IMG/VR virus record: IMGVR_UViG_3300021964_008599 | Span: 1-64,000 of that record | Strand: one strand, 5' to 3' | Source of the DNA: a virus | Length of the DNA stretch: 64,000 nt | Shown: one piece after another, positions 62,100 to 64,000 of the stretch | Layout: each line of letters begins with the position of its first letter | How positions within the stretch are numbered: the stretch's first letter is position 1 | Position numbers and translations under genes: made by a program | The notes under the pieces: generated by a model | The model's input: only the letters and a program-made list of their open reading frames with translations | What the model was told of the DNA's origin: nothing | Database searches by the model: none

Positions 62100-62192
62100 T
62101 ATAAGAAATCACGGGTGGCTCCCTTAACAGTCAAGGCTGACCTTGAGCATCTGACCAAAAGTCTATACAGGGGGCGAAAGTGATTTCTTATA
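62100..62192 (+). ncRNA. Structured leader RNA of unknown family upstream of tmRNA
   Basis: A perfect 13-bp terminal stem pairs 62100-62112 with 62180-62192 (arm TATAAGAAATCAC). Inside, GCTCCCT (62118-62124) pairs with AGGGGGC (62169-62175), enclosing a hairpin TCAAGG-CTGA-CCTTGA (62131-62146) and a short GAC-CAAAA-GTC hairpin (62153-62163). Single-stranded GGGTG and GAAA join the outer stems. There is no ORF. The promoter places the RNA 5' end inside the first arm; because the likely start is near 62104, the first few pairs may not form. It could be a 5' processing element, an independent small RNA or a ligand-binding leader. I do not recognise an Rfam family. Confidence 0.6.
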
Positions 62193-62207
62193 GTTCTTTG
62201 AAAATAT

Positions 62208-62601
62208 GGGGGTGAATGGAATTGATTGGCGTAGATAGTCATCGAGGGCACGCAGTGAGACGTTACCTATCACTTTAATCTATGGTTGCAAATTTTAGCT
62301 GGCGAAACTATCGCAAAACTTCAGGCTGTGGGTCTTATCCGCACTGAAGAAGTAACTGTAGCGTAAGACGCAACAGTGAAACGGGTCGGTGGACATATAA
62401 CCTTTGAACAGAAGTCTGTATATGGGAGTCACAGGTCAGAGCTCTCTTAAATAACTCTGAGACCAGGTTGTTTATTGGTTTGTTTCCCACACACATCAAA
62501 CCATTTATTTCGGAATGTTGAGAATCAACATTGACCTAAGCGTGTAGTCCTTTATGGGTGATGCGAGCAAGACGCGGGTTCGAATCCCGCCACCTCCACC
62601 A
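62208..62601 (+). ncRNA. ssrA: tmRNA
   Basis: A 394-base transfer-messenger RNA. Acceptor stem GGGGGTG (62208-62214) pairs with CACCTCC (62591-62597), including the G3-U70 wobble that marks alanine charging; discriminator A and encoded CCA follow (62598-62601). T-arm GCGGG-TTCGAAT-CCCGC (62574-62590). The 5' part TGGAATTGATTGG matches the tmRNA D-loop region, and CTAAGCGTGTAGT matches helix 2 of known tmRNAs. Tag frame from GGC at 62301 to TAA at 62364. An intrinsic terminator follows. It needs SmpB, which is not in this window, so host SmpB is presumably used. Confidence 0.96.
62301..62366 (+). other. tmRNA tag reading frame, 21 residues
   Basis: The resume codon is probably GGC, preceded by TTTTAGCT as in Bacteroidota tmRNAs, where the tag is GETNYALAA. 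Here it begins GETIAKLQ and ends TEEVTVA before TAA: 21 residues instead of about 9-10. The insert folds as a hairpin (CTTCAG-gc-TGTGG ... CCGCA-CTGAAG, 62317-62347). The usual ALAA ending is lost. Confidence 0.85.
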
Positions 62602-62603
62602 TT

Positions 62604-62640
62604 AATGCCGATTAGAATTGATTTTTAATCGGCATTTCTT
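62604..62640 (+). terminator. Terminator of the tmRNA
   Basis: AATGCCGATTA (62604-62614) pairs with TAATCGGCATT (62626-62636), followed by TCTTTT. Confidence 0.85.
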
Positions 62641-62669
62641 TTGCAGTTTAAAAAAAAGGCTTATCTTTG
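62641..62669 (+). promoter_or_regulatory. Host-type promoter of the zinc-finger gene
   Basis: TTG (62641-62643), 18-base spacer, TATCTTTG (62662-62669), 36 bases before the ATG. Confidence 0.75.
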
Positions 62670-62705
62670 TATTGTAATCATCAGTAAAGTATTAAAAACA
62701 TCATC

Positions 62706-63455
62706 ATGACAGTAACAGGAATCAACATCGAAGAAAAAGTAAGAAACTACCAAGGAACCAGCAACTTCATCAAAGCCCTCAAACCAGGTCTTATGAAATG
62801 GGGTCGTCTAACACCAAGACAATACCAAGCAGCAGAAAAAGTAATTATGAACGAAGAGCGTCAAAAAGAAATCAACGTAGAAGAACTACCTGAAAGACTT
62901 AAAGCTATTGTTACCTACACAGGTGAGTCTACTTTCGTAAACGACCTTAAAATGAAGTTCAAAAAATACCGCAAGTTGACCGACAAACAAGTTGATGCAG
63001 GTTTCAAAGCCATCGACCGTGAGATTCAAAAAGACTCTCAGAAAGACATGAACATTAAATTGGTGGGTAACACAATTAAAATCGGACGTAAAGTGGCGAT
63101 GGGCATCAAAGAGAACTACAACTTGGAGTTCCACCCAATCTTGGTTGACGTTACTGAAGTGATGGTTATGTCAAACAAAGCATTCAAGTTGAAGGCAAAA
63201 CTTACAAAAGAAAACGGTGGCATCTGTCGTTGTTGTGGAAGAACACTTACCGATGAGATGTCTCAAGTGACTGGTATCGGTCCCGTATGTGCCAAATATG
63301 TCGGAGTTGAACACCCAAAATCAAAAGATGATGTTGAACAGTTCAAAGTCGATATCTCAAACAAAATCGATGAAATCGGGGAGTTTGAGTTTTGGATTCC
63401 AAAACGAGCAATCGTAGAATGGAACGGAACCGCAGGGGTGATGATGAGATGGTAA
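62706..63455 (+). CDS. DUF6011-like zinc-binding protein
   Basis: A 249-residue protein. The motif CRCCGRTLTDEMSQVTGIGP then VCAKYVG (about residues 174-200) is the C-x2-C ... GIGPxC zinc-binding segment of DUF6011-type domains. The N-terminal ~110 residues contain two imperfect repeats (NFIKALKPGLMKWGRLTPRQ / TFVNDLKMKFKKYRKLTDKQ). The C-terminal part is beta-rich. Codon choice (many C-ending codons at the start) differs from the late genes. Host-type promoter and terminator; function unknown. Confidence 0.65.
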   Translation: MTVTGINIEEKVRNYQGTSNFIKALKPGLMKWGRLTPRQYQAAEKVIMNEERQKEINVEELPERLKAIVTYTGESTFVNDLKMKFKKYRKLTDKQVDAGFKAIDREIQKDSQKDMNIKLVGNTIKIGRKVAMGIKENYNLEFHPILVDVTEVMVMSNKAFKLKAKLTKENGGICRCCGRTLTDEMSQVTGIGPVCAKYVGVEHPKSKDDVEQFKVDISNKIDEIGEFEFWIPKRAIVEWNGTAGVMMRW

Positions 63456-63462
63456 AAAGAAG

Positions 63463-63486
63463 TGGGGGTCATTGACCCCCATTTTT
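63463..63486 (+). terminator. Terminator after the zinc-finger gene
   Basis: TGGGGGTC-ATT-GACCCCCA then TTTTT, between convergent genes. Confidence 0.88.
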
Positions 63487-64000
63487 AATTTATATCGTCC
63501 TCAGTCGGTTCAGTTAATGAATTTCCTGCACTCATGTACCTTGTCTGATACGTCCAATTGTATTTTGTTGCAATTGGGTTAATATTAGGGGGGTATAAGA
63601 CCCTTAAATCTTCTCTGGGGTGTGTGGTTATCACCGCAGATAAAAACTCATCAGAAACGATTATATTGTCTTTTAGGGTAGGTAAATGGTCTTCCACCAG
63701 CTTACGAATCCCTTCCTTTTTTAAAATATAAGTGTGACTGTTATAGAAATAGGTAGGACGAATGAAATGTTCTTTACCGATTTCATACGGTGGGTGAATA
63801 TTATTAAAGTTACTGTGCAATGAATTGTGAGCCATCAAACATAAATCCCAATCGTAACCTTCCATTTCATCAAAGATACTCCAATCCAAATCACCTTCAG
63901 GTTCGAAGTCATCTTCCAATATCATAATGGTATCATAATCGTTATTATATGCATCTTCCCAACACATAGTATGTGAAATCATACCACCTGCTTCACCATA
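63485..64000 (-). CDS. Glycosyltransferase family 25-like protein, partial
   Basis: The frame is open to the right window edge (visible upstream residues YGEAGGMISHTM), so the 5' end is missing. GGMISHTMCWEDA followed by TIMILEDDFEP is the GT25 pattern (G-x-x-x-SH ... ILEDD), in which E-D-D binds metal and donor. STYFYNSHTYIL-like NSHTYILKKEGIRKL fits the acceptor side. GT25 enzymes add galactose or similar sugars to LPS or protein. It adds to the large set of sugar genes in this phage. Confidence 0.75.
   Translation of the reverse strand, partial: YGEAGGMISHTMCWEDAYNNDYDTIMILEDDFEPEGDLDWSIFDEMEGYDWDLCLMAHNSLHSNFNNIHPPYEIGKEHFIRPTYFYNSHTYILKKEGIRKLVEDHLPTLKDNIIVSDEFLSAVITTHPREDLRVLYPPNINPIATKYNWTYQTRYMSAGNSLTEPTEDDIN

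Noticed and set aside
62100-62192. Leader RNA as a self-cleaving ribozyme (hammerhead, HDV-like, twister)
   Set aside because: No CUGANGA core, no nested double pseudoknot pairing and no twister core could be found by hand.
62288-62343. Alternative tmRNA tag frame starting at GCA (62288)
   Set aside because: It gives a tag with no similarity to known tags, whereas GGC at 62301 is preceded by TAGCT and gives the Bacteroidota-type GET start.
1-64000. Ordinary tRNA genes
   Set aside because: Apart from the tRNA-like ends of the tmRNA, no GGTTCGA-type T-arm with a matching acceptor stem was seen by eye; a tRNAscan run would settle it.

Overview
The window is a 64 kb piece of a T4-like tailed phage (Caudoviricetes, myovirus type) whose host is almost certainly a member of the Bacteroidota, probably a flavobacterium. 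The T4-like assignment rests on the head and packaging block on the minus strand, in T4 order: large terminase (gp17), portal (gp20), prohead protease (gp21), acidic scaffold (gp22) and major capsid protein (gp23). A gp5-like baseplate protein, a gp55-like late sigma factor and a family B DNA polymerase agree with it. The host call rests on several promoters of the Bacteroidota type (TTG-N18-20-TAnnTTTG), a Bacteroidota-type ribosomal protein bS21, a ClpC that resembles Bacteroidota ClpC, and a tmRNA tag that begins GET as in Bacteroidota. The DNA is AT-rich and the genes are tightly packed. The only stretch above 300 bases without a protein gene (62043-62705) holds a structured leader RNA and a tmRNA.

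Layout. 1-9464 (minus): start of DNA polymerase, then tail-fibre and virion proteins, including a 1689-residue Thr/Pro/Ser repeat protein with LamG-like domains. 9520-11997 (plus): small virion or unknown genes. 12053-17131 (plus): glycosyltransferases mixed with an exonuclease, a dUTPase and a HAD phosphatase. 17133-20618 (minus): an AT-rich sugar cassette (fucosyltransferase-like, GT-D, acetyltransferase, DUF1919, DegT aminotransferase). 20700-28077 (plus): two nucleotide-sugar dehydrogenases, a GDP-mannose 3,5-epimerase, PhoH, more glycosyltransferases and the late sigma factor. 28107-34230 (plus): baseplate and tail genes. 34219-36002 (minus): cupin and ParB-like/DUF5872-type proteins. 36794-53483 (minus): head assembly and capsid-associated genes, interrupted by a plus-strand bS21 gene. 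53692-56824 (plus): a ClpC-like unfoldase and an M20 peptidase. 56821-62042: alternating minus-strand virion-type proteins and plus-strand secreted proteins. 62100-63455 (plus): structured RNA, tmRNA and a zinc-finger gene. The right edge holds a partial GT25 glycosyltransferase.

The most striking theme is control of host translation and protein turnover. The phage encodes bS21 (its gene carries an AAGGA Shine-Dalgarno-like site), a complete tmRNA with an unusual 21-residue tag, a ClpC-like unfoldase that has lost its N-domain but kept the VGF loop used to dock ClpP, a small UVR-motif protein beside it, and a PepT-like aminopeptidase immediately downstream. Together these could rescue stalled ribosomes, tag the products, unfold them into host ClpP and recycle the peptides. 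This pathway is an inference from gene content and position.

Two promoter classes are visible. Host-type promoters precede clpC, the peptidase, the lipoprotein, the CAP protein, the tmRNA, the zinc-finger gene and a small ORF. A second motif, TATTTAT(A/C) followed by an A-rich run, lies on the coding strand just upstream of many virion genes and is probably the late promoter read by the gp55-like sigma factor. Many virion proteins begin with a short helix ending in (I/L)xE, which resembles the capsid-targeting peptides that the T4 gp21 protease removes.
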